Below, one piece after another: positions 10,006-18,370 of a DNA stretch of 64,000 nucleotides. The stretch comes from Henriciella sp. GTDB taxonomy: Bacteria; Pseudomonadota; Alphaproteobacteria; Caulobacterales; Hyphomonadaceae. Location of the stretch: contig JABSQB010000012.1 in NCBI GenBank assembly GCA_013214545.1, positions 1 to 64,000 on the forward strand, written 5' to 3'. Below the pieces are notes generated by a model. The model did not search any database, was not told the origin of the DNA, and saw only the letters and a list, made by a program, of their open reading frames with translations. The position numbers and the translations under genes are program-made. Each line of letters opens with the position of its first letter. The stretch's first letter is position 1.

Positions 10006-11853
10006 TCAGCCCTGTGCTGATTTTGCCAGCCCGATCCAGTGCTCGACTTCGGTCTTGTCGACGTTGTTTTCGCCGCCCCACAGGACCCGCGCCCCTTTTG
10101 GCGTATCGAGGAAACTCGTGGCCGCGTTCAAGACTTTGGTGGCCGAGGCCTTGGCGAGGTCATCTGCGCTGCGGATTCCAGCGCCGACCAAAATCTGGCT
10201 GTCGAGAACGCGCAGTCCCGGCGCTTCGACCATCAGGCGGGTCTGATCCTGCCAATCGATGAGCGTATCGGTCTTGATGTAACGAACATTCAGCGCCGTC
10301 GCGGTTTCCGCGGGATCGGCATTCAGCAGATCGCCAATCGTCCAGATATCGACTTTTTCCAGTCGCGATGCGGTTTTTGGGCCAATGGAAGGCGCATCGA
10401 CAACCGGCGAGTCGAGCGTGATGTGATGGTTTTGCTCATCATCATTCGCGGCCTCGACCGGTTCAGGCTCTGCTGCCTCGATTTCGGCGACGGGTTCGGG
10501 CTCGATTTCTGTTTCGACCTCGGGCTCAGGGTCAGGCGCAGGCGTCTCGACCGCATCCAGTTCGGCGAGCATCGCTTCAGCTGCAGGGGCTTCCGCCACG
10601 ATCTCTTCGACGGGTTCCTCGACAATCTCAGGTTCTGGCTCAGGCTCTGGCCCCGCGGCCTCGATCGCTTCTGGCTCGCCGATCTCTTCAACGGGCGCCG
10701 GTTCAGGCTCGGGCTTCACCACGATTTCAGGCTCCGGAGCTGCGGTTATCTCCTCCACCGCTTGCTCGGCGTCAAAGACTTCCGGATCCGGCGCGACCGT
10801 TGGCGTGCGGTCGGTTTCCAGCGCGGCGCCTGCGACCGGAATGGGCACCACTTTCAGCTGATACTCAACCGGCTGCGGATGCTCCGGCAGGGGCACGTGT
10901 TTTGTGCCAATCGGGCGGATCGGCATCATGTCCAGCCACTCGACCGGCTGGCGCAGGATCTGTTTGCAATGCAGAGCGCGGATTTTCTTGTCGTCTGCAG
11001 GAAGCGTTTTGACGACTTTCCCGGTCTCGACGAACTCCTCGTACATAGCCTCAACCGTCTTGCGGTCACGCTTGTCCGCCATGCGTTTGGTGATCCGGCG
11101 GATCGGAATGTCGAGCGCCGCAAAATAGCCCGGCAGGTCGAGATCGACCTTTTGAGGTTTCACGCCCGCTTCGGCAAAGGCACGCTCAAACAGGACCGCG
11201 ACCCCGGCCGTCGCATAAGCGATGAGGTCGGCGAGAATATCGAGCAGCGTCTGATCCAGGCCTTCCGGCGGATTGGCGACCCCTTTGTGCAGATCATAGT
11301 GATCGATGAAGGTCTGATAGTGCGGATTGGAGTATTTCGCGCCGGCGAGCACCATATCGGCGACAAAGCCGGTCTCCGTCCCCGCATGCACATATGGATA
11401 ACCACGCACATCGATCAGCGCCTTGATGGTGTCGCGCGACTTGGCAATTGACCATTCCAGCGCCCGGTGAATGACGCCTTCTTCTTCGCTTTGTGCGGTG
11501 TGGAACGGCTGGATCGGGTCTGCATAATAATGGGTCAGCACGCCGAGCGCATAGGCGGCCTTGCCCCATTTCTTTTCGCGCAAGGCTTCGACCGCCTTGC
11601 CATACCATTCCATCGCCGCGTCGCGGGCGCCGCCCCACTCGCCTTCCTCAACGTGGAGGACGTGGTTCTTGAAATCCTTGAATTCTGAATCCGGCGCCTT
11701 GGCACCCTTAAGCAGGTTGGTGTGGTGCTTGAGCAGCAGATTCTTCCAGTCACCCGCGTCGTCGCCCTGCAAAAGCTGCAGAGCGTCAAACGCGATGAAA
11801 TGATGGGTCGAGCGACACCTGTGCGCGATGATGACAAGCTCGAGCAGATTCAT
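10006..11853 (-). CDS. Zinc-dependent phospholipase C-like / DUF4332 fusion protein
   Basis: A 615-residue multidomain protein. The N-terminal 320 residues resemble the zinc-dependent phospholipase C superfamily: conserved histidines in RSTHHFIAFDAL, LLKHHTNLL, ALGVLTHYYADPIQPFHTAQ and VIHRALEW. Residues about 330-485 are a Pro/Glu-rich acidic linker full of EPEPE units. The last 130 residues are a DUF4332-type helix-hairpin-helix module (SIGPKTASRLEKVDIWTIGDLL). No signal peptide is seen, so it is probably cytoplasmic, which is odd for a phospholipase. A consensus CtrA box lies about 130 nt upstream. Confidence 0.75.
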   Translation of the reverse strand: MNLLELVIIAHRCRSTHHFIAFDALQLLQGDDAGDWKNLLLKHHTNLLKGAKAPDSEFKDFKNHVLHVEEGEWGGARDAAMEWYGKAVEALREKKWGKAAYALGVLTHYYADPIQPFHTAQSEEEGVIHRALEWSIAKSRDTIKALIDVRGYPYVHAGTETGFVADMVLAGAKYSNPHYQTFIDHYDLHKGVANPPEGLDQTLLDILADLIAYATAGVAVLFERAFAEAGVKPQKVDLDLPGYFAALDIPIRRITKRMADKRDRKTVEAMYEEFVETGKVVKTLPADDKKIRALHCKQILRQPVEWLDMMPIRPIGTKHVPLPEHPQPVEYQLKVVPIPVAGAALETDRTPTVAPDPEVFDAEQAVEEITAAPEPEIVVKPEPEPAPVEEIGEPEAIEAAGPEPEPEPEIVEEPVEEIVAEAPAAEAMLAELDAVETPAPDPEPEVETEIEPEPVAEIEAAEPEPVEAANDDEQNHHITLDSPVVDAPSIGPKTASRLEKVDIWTIGDLLNADPAETATALNVRYIKTDTLIDWQDQTRLMVEAPGLRVLDSQILVGAGIRSADDLAKASATKVLNAATSFLDTPKGARVLWGGENNVDKTEVEHWIGLAKSAQG

Positions 11854-11982
11854 GGTCAGCCCCCGTCGGCCTAGTTCGAACGACCAGCCCTAGGGTGATT
11901 TGCGAGGTTCACAAATGTCACATTCGCTGTGACGGCGGGCATCCGAGTGGTTAATGTTTTCCTGACAAATGGGCCGTAAGGG

Positions 11983-11998
11983 TTAACAGCGGTTTAAC
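11983..11998. promoter_or_regulatory. CtrA box (TTAA-N7-TTAAC)
   Basis: TTAACAGCGGTTTAAC is an exact match to the alphaproteobacterial CtrA consensus TTAA-N7-TTAAC. It overlaps the stop codon of the ATPase gene and lies about 130 nt upstream of the phospholipase-like/DUF4332 gene start at 11853, whose promoter it would regulate. CtrA itself is not in the window. Confidence 0.6.
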
Positions 11999-13181
11999 CT
12001 TTGGGGCTGAGCGCATACTGGCGCATGAGGAAATCCTCGAACAGTGGCACCGTAAAAGCAATGTCGCCATGCGAGGGGCTGTAGATCATGCCCTTCTTGA
12101 TGATCTGGGCCCGGCGCGGGCCGAGCGAGGTTGGTTCAACCCCTAAATGGTCGGCAACATCTGCGGAGCGATAAGGTCCGCTGCCCAGGTTTGCCATGGC
12201 AATGACGTACTCTTTTTCTTTCGGAGTCAGCCGCTCCAGTCGGACGCGAAAGAATCCATTGTCGAGGCGAGCAATGGCGCGCTCGGTTGCCGTTTTGGCG
12301 ATGAGCTCGTCCATCGGTGACCGCTCCGCGAGGTTCCAGCATTGATAGCCCCATTCCTGCAGGAAGTAGGGATATCCGGACGTCATCTTGAAGATATGCG
12401 CCAAGGCGGCAGCATTGATGTCTTCGCCTTCTTCGCGGATCGGGTCGCGGATAGCCTTGGCGGCGGCGTCTTCGCTCAGCGCGCCAATCGGCGGATAGTC
12501 GAACAGGCGTTCCGAATACGATTTTGCCTCGCCTGACAGCGCTGCGATCTGAGGCAGGCCCGCGCCGAAGAACATGACCGGATACCCCTTCTGGACGATC
12601 CGGTGGATCGCGACGATCAGGGCAGAGAGTTCGATCCGTTCGAGATATTGCAGCTCATCAATGAACAGGACCCAGGCGCGCCCGGCTGGTTGCGCCGCAG
12701 CGCCAACAGCCAGAAACAGGTCCGTCAGGTCGCTTTCCAGGTCACCGCTATCAGCAATGCCGACAGCTGGGTCGACAGATATTGTAACGCCTTCATAGGA
12801 AATCTTAAACGTCTTGGCGAAGCTCTTCAGCGCTCCAAGCGCCCGGTGCGCCAGGGCCTTGGCTGCTTCAACCGTCGACAGGGCGCGCAGCACTTTTTGC
12901 AGGCGCGGCACCAGCAGTGATGCCAGCGACCGGTCCTCCGGCGCCTCTATGAACGTAGTGTCACAGCCGTGGGTATGAGCCAGGTGTTCAAACTTGTTCA
13001 ACAGAACGGTCTTTCCCGTCCCGCGCAGGCCGAGCAGGATCTGCGCTTTGTCATGGCGTCCATGCATCAGACGTTGAATGGCAAAGTTTGCTTGCTCGAT
13101 CAGGCCTTCTCGCCCCGCAAGCTCTGGAGGCTGCGATCCCGCGCCTGGCGCAAACGGATTTCGTACCGGATCCATAGCCAA
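11994..13181 (-). CDS. AAA-type ATP-binding protein (Orc1/Cdc6-like STAND/AAA_16 family)
   Basis: A 395-residue P-loop ATPase. Walker A is GLRGTGKT (about residues 48-55) and Walker B is VLFIDELQ (about 171-178), followed by a sensor-like region and a C-terminal winged-helix segment (YRSADVADHLGVEPTSLG). It closely follows the bacterial ATP-binding family with KGMIYSPSHGDIAFTVPLFEDFLMR at the end. The role is unknown; members often sit in mobile or defence contexts. The 87-bp leader between its start and the tesB stop is strikingly AT-rich with a dyad, unlike its surroundings. Confidence 0.85.
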   Translation of the reverse strand: MAMDPVRNPFAPGAGSQPPELAGREGLIEQANFAIQRLMHGRHDKAQILLGLRGTGKTVLLNKFEHLAHTHGCDTTFIEAPEDRSLASLLVPRLQKVLRALSTVEAAKALAHRALGALKSFAKTFKISYEGVTISVDPAVGIADSGDLESDLTDLFLAVGAAAQPAGRAWVLFIDELQYLERIELSALIVAIHRIVQKGYPVMFFGAGLPQIAALSGEAKSYSERLFDYPPIGALSEDAAAKAIRDPIREEGEDINAAALAHIFKMTSGYPYFLQEWGYQCWNLAERSPMDELIAKTATERAIARLDNGFFRVRLERLTPKEKEYVIAMANLGSGPYRSADVADHLGVEPTSLGPRRAQIIKKGMIYSPSHGDIAFTVPLFEDFLMRQYALSPKG

Positions 13182-13194
13182 ATTGTAGGATATT

Positions 13195-13220
13195 TATCTC
13201 AATATATCAATGATGAGATA
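13195..13220. promoter_or_regulatory. Inverted repeat in the AT-rich leader of the ATPase gene
   Basis: TATCTCA (13195-13201) and TGAGATA (13214-13220) form a perfect 7-bp dyad in the 13182-13268 leader, which is mostly A and T and has several further ATATC/GATAT strings. Possible operator or autoregulatory site; the binding protein is unknown. Confidence 0.35.
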
Positions 13221-13268
13221 TACCGTCTTATATTCAGATATATTTTGGTAAGAATGTTATATTTTTGC

Positions 13269-14141
13269 CTATTTCCGCTTCACTGGGCGCATCAGGCCTT
13301 CTTGCGCGACGCTGGCGACCAGTTGCCCGTCCCGGGTGTAGATCGAGCCGCGATTGAAGCTCCGCGCCCCGCCCGCATAAGGGCTGTCCATCGTGTAGAG
13401 GTGCCAGTCGCTGAAATTGATCGGCGCGTGGAACCACATGGCATGATCGAGGCTGGCAGACATCAGCTCGCCGGTCATCCAGGACACACCATGCGGACGG
13501 TTACCGGTGCCCAGCAGCGACATATCGGAGGCATAGGCCATCAGGCAATGATGCAGCCAGGGCTGCTCATCAATCTCTCTGCGCACACGAAACCAGAGGT
13601 GCTGCACATCACTGACCTTTTCCGGCTTCAGCGGATCAAGCGGATCAACTTCGCGGATCTCAATCGGGCGTGGCCGCAGGAAATGCCCGCGATGACGTTC
13701 TGGCAGGCGCTCGGCGAATTTCTTGCGCCATTCAATCCGGTCATCCAGCTCTTCAGGCGTCTGCACCTCGGGCTTGGTGTGCTGGTGATGCCAGCCCTCT
13801 TCCAGCTTGTGAAAGGAAGCGGCCATGTTGAAGATCTGCTTGCCGTGCTGAATGGCAACGACGCGCCGGGTCGTGAAACTGCCGCCATCGCGGGAGCGGT
13901 CGACTTCGTAAATGATCGGAATAGACGGGTCGCCCGGACGCATGAAATAGGCGTGCAGCGAGTGACAGGTCCGGGTGTCGGTATCCACCGTCCGATAAGC
14001 CGCCACCAGAGACTGCGAAATCACCTGACCGCCAAACACACGCTGATTGGTTTCATTTTCGGGGCTCTGCCCGCGAAACAGGTCTACTTCCAACCGCTCA
14101 AGGTCCATGAGATGTAGCAAATCGCCAACAGGATCAGACAT
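13269..14141 (-). CDS. tesB: Acyl-CoA thioesterase II
   Basis: A 290-residue double-hotdog thioesterase that hydrolyses acyl-CoA to free fatty acid and CoA. It has the TesB hallmarks: N-terminal LEVDLFRGQSP, FGGQVISQSLVAAYRTV, HSLHAYFMRPGD, then SLDHAMWFH and the C-terminal YSTRGQ-like stretch (here IYTRDGQLVASVAQEGLMR). Length matches the family. It is divergent from an acyl-CoA synthetase, so both ends of acyl-CoA metabolism flank one promoter region (14142-14274). Confidence 0.95.
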   Translation of the reverse strand: MSDPVGDLLHLMDLERLEVDLFRGQSPENETNQRVFGGQVISQSLVAAYRTVDTDTRTCHSLHAYFMRPGDPSIPIIYEVDRSRDGGSFTTRRVVAIQHGKQIFNMAASFHKLEEGWHHQHTKPEVQTPEELDDRIEWRKKFAERLPERHRGHFLRPRPIEIREVDPLDPLKPEKVSDVQHLWFRVRREIDEQPWLHHCLMAYASDMSLLGTGNRPHGVSWMTGELMSASLDHAMWFHAPINFSDWHLYTMDSPYAGGARSFNRGSIYTRDGQLVASVAQEGLMRPVKRK

Positions 14142-14274
14142 TTCGTGTGACCTTTCGTCTATTTTATTGAAGCCCGGTGTGTAACAGCTATGCCAGATAC
14201 TGGAAACGGTGGCAGGCGCAACCTAGGTGTTGCTGAGAAAACATCAGGTTGGAAACACGGAGGCAAATTCGAAA

Positions 14275-16065
14275 ATGGGGTTGTGGCAAACCATAAAGCG
14301 TGAAGTCGGGACGATTTTAACTCTTCAGAGAATGAAGAAATGGACCGATGATATCGATCCGGACTCTGAAAACCTCATCGCAGATGATTTCGAACGTGTC
14401 GTCGATAAATACCCGAACAATGTTGCCTGGCGGTTCGAAGGCAATCTGACCACCTATGCCGAGATGGATGCGCTCGCCAATAAAGTTGCGAACTGGGGAC
14501 TGGGGCTTGGCCTGCAAGCGGGCGATGCCGTCGCCTTGTTCATGGAGAACCGGCCGGAATATGTCTCCATCTGGTATGGCCTGGCAAAGATCGGGGTCGT
14601 CACCGGCCTGATCAATCACAACCTCACCGACAAGGCCCTCGCCCATTGCGTCAACATTGCCGACGCCAAACTGATCATTACCGGCGCTGATCAGGATGAA
14701 GCCATCCGCAGCGCGGACGGCCTGTTCGAGGGCGATCCGAAGATCTGGTCATTTGGTGGCCAGGAAGGCGAAGACCTGAGCGCAGCGCTCGCCGGCGCGT
14801 CAGATCAGCGCCCAAGCCGCGAACACCGCGCCAGCCTGCGCGGCAAGGATTTGTGCCTCTATGTCTACACGTCTGGCACCACCGGTCTGCCAAAGGCGGC
14901 GCGCCTGACCCAGGCGCGTACCCAGGGCATGATGCGGTCCTTCATTGCGCCGTGTAAGATCACATCGCGCGATCGGATTTATATCACCCTGCCGCTCTAT
15001 CATGGCACCGGCGGGCTTTGCGGCGTTGGCCAAGCACTGATGACGGGCGCCAGCATTGTTTTGCGCAAGAGATTCTCGGCCAGCCATTTCTGGGATGACG
15101 CCGCCGATCAGGGCGTCACGTCGATTGTCTATATTGGCGAGTTGTGCCGCTACCTGGTCAATTCCCCGCCGCATCCGAAAGAGCGTGCGCACCAGATCCG
15201 GACTGGCTTCGGCAACGGCCTGCGCCCCGACATCTGGGAAGAATTTCTGACCCGGTTCAACATTTCCTATGTCTGCGAGTTTTACGGCTCAACCGAAGGC
15301 AATGTCAGCTTCCTTGGCTTTGACGGAAAAGTCGGCGCCGTCGGGCGCATTCCCGGCTATCTTCAGAAAAGCGTGTTCGGCCACATCGCCTTCGTCAAAT
15401 TTGACGTGGTCGAGGAAGAACCGGTTCGCGGCGAAGACGGATTCTGTATGCACGCCGAACCGAATGAAACAGGAGAAGCCATCGGCAAAGTGGGCGATGA
15501 CGCGCGCACCCGGTTCGAAGGCTATAATGACGAAGCCGCGACCAAGAAAAAGATCCTGCGCAATGTCTTCGAGGAAGGCGACATGTGGTTCCGAACTGGC
15601 GACCTGATGCGTAAGGATGAAGAAGGCTATGTCTTCTTTGTCGACCGGATCGGCGACACGTTCCGCTGGAAAGGCGAGAATGTTTCGACCAATGAAGTTG
15701 CGGAGTTCGTCGCGCGTGCGCCGGGCATTGCAACCGCCAACATTTACGGCGTCAGCGTTCCCGGAACCGACGGACGCGCTGGCATGGCCGCGATCACTAC
15801 GGATGGTGAGGTCGAATATGACGGCCTGTACAATTGGTTTGCAGAGCATCTGCCGAAATATGCGATCCCACTTTTCATCCGCGTCCAGCAAGAGGCCGAG
15901 ACCACCGGCACTTTCAAGTACCGCAAGGTCGAGCTCGTCAAAGAAGGCTTTGACCCGGATGATGTCAGCGATCCGATCTGGTATTTCGACCCCGACACCA
16001 GCAAGTATGAGCCGCTGACGCCGGACGCGTTTGAGACCATCAAATCTGGCGCTGTGAGATTCTGA
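14275..16065 (+). CDS. Long-chain acyl-CoA synthetase (FATP/VLCS-like)
   Basis: A 596-residue adenylate-forming enzyme that activates fatty acids to acyl-CoA. The AMP-binding signature YTSGTTGLPKAAR, the YHGTGG motif, FYGSTEGNVSF and the C-terminal DRIGDTFRWKGENVSTNEV match the FATP/very-long-chain branch (FadD6/FadD17-like). I start at MGLWQT because the extension to a GTG at 14227 looks non-coding. GGAGG lies 11 nt upstream of this ATG, a rather long spacing. It overlaps the next gene by 1 nt (TGATG), forming an operon with a lipoprotein gene and thiD. Confidence 0.93.
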   Translation: MGLWQTIKREVGTILTLQRMKKWTDDIDPDSENLIADDFERVVDKYPNNVAWRFEGNLTTYAEMDALANKVANWGLGLGLQAGDAVALFMENRPEYVSIWYGLAKIGVVTGLINHNLTDKALAHCVNIADAKLIITGADQDEAIRSADGLFEGDPKIWSFGGQEGEDLSAALAGASDQRPSREHRASLRGKDLCLYVYTSGTTGLPKAARLTQARTQGMMRSFIAPCKITSRDRIYITLPLYHGTGGLCGVGQALMTGASIVLRKRFSASHFWDDAADQGVTSIVYIGELCRYLVNSPPHPKERAHQIRTGFGNGLRPDIWEEFLTRFNISYVCEFYGSTEGNVSFLGFDGKVGAVGRIPGYLQKSVFGHIAFVKFDVVEEEPVRGEDGFCMHAEPNETGEAIGKVGDDARTRFEGYNDEAATKKKILRNVFEEGDMWFRTGDLMRKDEEGYVFFVDRIGDTFRWKGENVSTNEVAEFVARAPGIATANIYGVSVPGTDGRAGMAAITTDGEVEYDGLYNWFAEHLPKYAIPLFIRVQQEAETTGTFKYRKVELVKEGFDPDDVSDPIWYFDPDTSKYEPLTPDAFETIKSGAVRF

Positions 16066-16658
16066 TGCGCGGCGCGGCGATCGCCTCCGTCTTGGCGCTT
16101 GCGGCCTGTAGCGGTGGGGCAAGCGACCCGGTAGACCCGGCGCTCTTCTTCGAATGCGCCAGCCAGTTATGTGATGGCAACGCCTATGCTGGGCGCCTGG
16201 TCAGTGATGATGCGGTCGACGCTGATTTCAAAACGGCTGTGATGATTATGGGCCCCGCCCGATGCGATGGCCTGACGGTTCGCGTTCCCTTTGCCGTGAA
16301 CGAAGACCGCTCCCGGACTTGGGTCATCACCCGCACTGAAACCGGGCTTCGCCTGAAACATGATCACCGGCATGAGGATGGCAGCGAGGACGTTCTGACT
16401 CAGTATGGCGGCGACAGCACCGATCAGGGCACTGCCGCGCGCCAGGATTTCCCTGTCGATGAAGAGACGCGGATGCTTTTTATTGCGCAGGATATTGAAG
16501 TCTCGACCCAAAACACTTGGACGGTGGAAATTGAGCCAGGCGAGCTGTTTGCTTATCAAATGAGCCGTCCGGAGCGGCTGTTTCGGGTGGAGTTTGATCT
16601 CTCTGTACCAGTCGACGCGCCTCCGCCGCCTTGGGGCGAAGCGCCGATTGCAGAATGA
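16065..16658 (+). CDS. Hypothetical lipoprotein
   Basis: A 197-residue lipoprotein with lipobox LAAC (Cys15). The mature part has a paired-Cys segment (FFECASQLCDGNAYAG) and a beta-rich body. No family is recognised. It is translationally coupled on both sides: TGATG with the acyl-CoA synthetase and ATGA with thiD. Outer-membrane anchoring is likely because the residue after Cys is Ser, not Asp. Confidence 0.75.
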   Translation: MRGAAIASVLALAACSGGASDPVDPALFFECASQLCDGNAYAGRLVSDDAVDADFKTAVMIMGPARCDGLTVRVPFAVNEDRSRTWVITRTETGLRLKHDHRHEDGSEDVLTQYGGDSTDQGTAARQDFPVDEETRMLFIAQDIEVSTQNTWTVEIEPGELFAYQMSRPERLFRVEFDLSVPVDAPPPPWGEAPIAE

Positions 16659-17476
16659 GTGAAGCGCCGAATCCGCAAGGCCGCGTCCTGATCATTGCCG
16701 GATCCGACAGCGGTGGCGGCGCAGGCATTCAAGCCGATATCAAAGCTGTCACCGTGCTCGGCGGCTATGCCATGACGGCGATCACCGCGATTACCGCACA
16801 AGATACGACCGGCGTGCACGGAGTCTGGCCTGTAGACCTGGACGCTGTGCAGAAACAGATCACCGCCTGCCTCACCGATATTGGCGCTGATACAATCAAG
16901 ACCGGCATGCTCGGCACCGCACCTCTGGTTGAGACCGTCGCAGAAACCCTGGACGGCCTGGCTCGGGATACCGCGCGCATCGTCGATCCAGTCATGGTCG
17001 CAACATCGGGCGATGCGCTCGTCGACGAAAAAGCGGTCTCAGCGATTGCCTCACTGATGATCCCAGGTGCGGCCTTGCTGACCCCGAACGCTCCAGAAGC
17101 CGAAGTGCTGACCGGCAAGGCGGTCGATGGCATCAATGGCCAGCGCCGCGCCGCCGAGGCGCTGCTTGAGCGCGGCGCGAAAGGTGCACTGGTCAAAGGC
17201 GGACACATTCCGGGGAAAACCGTCATCGATGTCCTGCAAACCGAGACCGGCGAGTGGATTTTCGAAAGCCCGCGCATCGATACAACGTCCACGCATGGCA
17301 CGGGATGTACGCTTGCGAGCGCCTGCGCGGCCTTGTTGGCACAAGGGCAGAGCATGCCCGATGCGGTTGAGGGGGCGCGCGACTATCTTCACGAAGCCAT
17401 CGAGCATGCCTCGGGCCTTGGCAAAGGGCACGGACCAGTCGCGCACAATTGGAAATTGCTTGATCAGGAGAGCTGA
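16655..17476 (+). CDS. thiD: Bifunctional hydroxymethylpyrimidine kinase/phosphomethylpyrimidine kinase ThiD
   Basis: Phosphorylates HMP and HMP-P to HMP-PP for thiamine synthesis, downstream of ThiC. The 273-residue ribokinase-fold protein has the ThiD start VLIIAGSDSGGGAGIQADIK, KTGMLG, DPVMVATSGD, LTPNAPEAEVL and the C-terminal anion hole THGTGCTLASA. The start at 16655 overlaps the lipoprotein stop in an ATGA. The setting with an acyl-CoA synthetase is unusual. No TPP riboswitch is seen here, so its control differs from thiC. Confidence 0.96.
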   Translation: MSEAPNPQGRVLIIAGSDSGGGAGIQADIKAVTVLGGYAMTAITAITAQDTTGVHGVWPVDLDAVQKQITACLTDIGADTIKTGMLGTAPLVETVAETLDGLARDTARIVDPVMVATSGDALVDEKAVSAIASLMIPGAALLTPNAPEAEVLTGKAVDGINGQRRAAEALLERGAKGALVKGGHIPGKTVIDVLQTETGEWIFESPRIDTTSTHGTGCTLASACAALLAQGQSMPDAVEGARDYLHEAIEHASGLGKGHGPVAHNWKLLDQES

Positions 17477-17480
17477 TCAA
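17460..17480 (+). terminator. Hairpin over the thiD stop codon
   Basis: TTGATCAG (17460-17467) and CTGATCAA (17473-17480) form an 8-bp perfect stem with a 5-nt loop covering the thiD stop. No T-tract follows, so it is at most a weak terminator or an mRNA 3'-end structure. Confidence 0.35.
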
Positions 17481-17551
17481 TCGCTTAGAAATCATGGTTT
17501 GTCTTGATCTGGCGCCTGTGAGACCCATCGGGTCCACCAGAGGAGGACGTC

Positions 17552-18370
17552 ATGCCAACACTTCCATTCGCTCAGATCGATGCATTTGCGAGCCAGCCCT
17601 TTGAAGGCAACCAGGCTTGCGTCATGCCACTGGACGCATTCCTTGCCGATGAGGTGATGCAGAAGATCGCAGCGGAGAACAATGTCGCCGAAACTGCCTT
17701 CATTGTCCCGAATGGCGAGGGCGTCTGGAAGCTGCGCTGGTTCACGCCGGCTGTGGAAGTGCCGCTCTGCGGTCACGCGACACTGGCGGCGGGGCATTAT
17801 CTCTATGAGCTCGGTGGTTTTAGCGGGGAGCAGATCACCTTTCAGACGGTTCAGTCCGGGGAATTGTTCGTCTCCCGCCTAGCAGACGGCCGACTGGAGA
17901 TGGACTTCCCTGCGCAGGAAGCAGAAGAAATCTCGATTGATTCAGATGTCTCCGCAGCCCTCGGCAAAGCGCCGATTAAGGCCTTTACGGGCCCCTGCTA
18001 TGTCGGCCTGTATGACAGCGCAGACGACATTCGCGACCTGGCGCCCGACCTTGAGCGGCTGAAAACCCTCGGCACCAGCGATGGCAAATGGGGCCGCGGT
18101 AATATCGGGGTGCTGGCGCTGGATGGCGATGGCGTGGAAGTGACCAGTCGCTTCTTTGCGCCCGGCAGCGGTATTCCGGAAGACCCAGCCACGGGCAGCT
18201 GGCACTGTATGATCGCGCCGCTGGTTGAGATGCTGACCGGCAAGACGGAAGCAAAATGCTTTCAGGCCTATCCAGGACGCGGCGCATTTGTTGACGTTGA
18301 GCTGGCCGGCGACCGGGTCAAACTCCGCGGCCATAGCGTGACCGTCATCGAGGGCACCTTCAGGCTTTGA
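17552..18370 (+). CDS. PhzF-family isomerase/epimerase-like protein
   Basis: A 272-residue protein with the PhzF two-domain barrel pattern: FASQPFEGNQACV at the start, the catalytic-Glu motif NNVAETAF (Glu47), FTPAVEVPLCGHATLAA and the second-half PATGSWH. PhzF proteins isomerise substrates such as dihydro-hydroxyanthranilate; most homologues have unknown substrates. A good ribosome site (GAGGAGG) precedes the ATG. No phenazine genes are nearby. It overlaps the convergent transporter gene by 11 bp. Confidence 0.9.
   Translation: MPTLPFAQIDAFASQPFEGNQACVMPLDAFLADEVMQKIAAENNVAETAFIVPNGEGVWKLRWFTPAVEVPLCGHATLAAGHYLYELGGFSGEQITFQTVQSGELFVSRLADGRLEMDFPAQEAEEISIDSDVSAALGKAPIKAFTGPCYVGLYDSADDIRDLAPDLERLKTLGTSDGKWGRGNIGVLALDGDGVEVTSRFFAPGSGIPEDPATGSWHCMIAPLVEMLTGKTEAKCFQAYPGRGAFVDVELAGDRVKLRGHSVTVIEGTFRL

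Noticed and set aside
10039-11451. Long open frame on the plus strand (about 470 codons)
   Set aside because: It is antisense to the phospholipase-like/DUF4332 gene; its Arg/Phe/Asp-rich text is a mirror of the Glu/Pro linker.
12969-14117. Open frame of about 382 codons on the plus strand
   Set aside because: Antisense to the start of the ATPase gene and tesB; spans their AT-rich intergenic region and has no family features.
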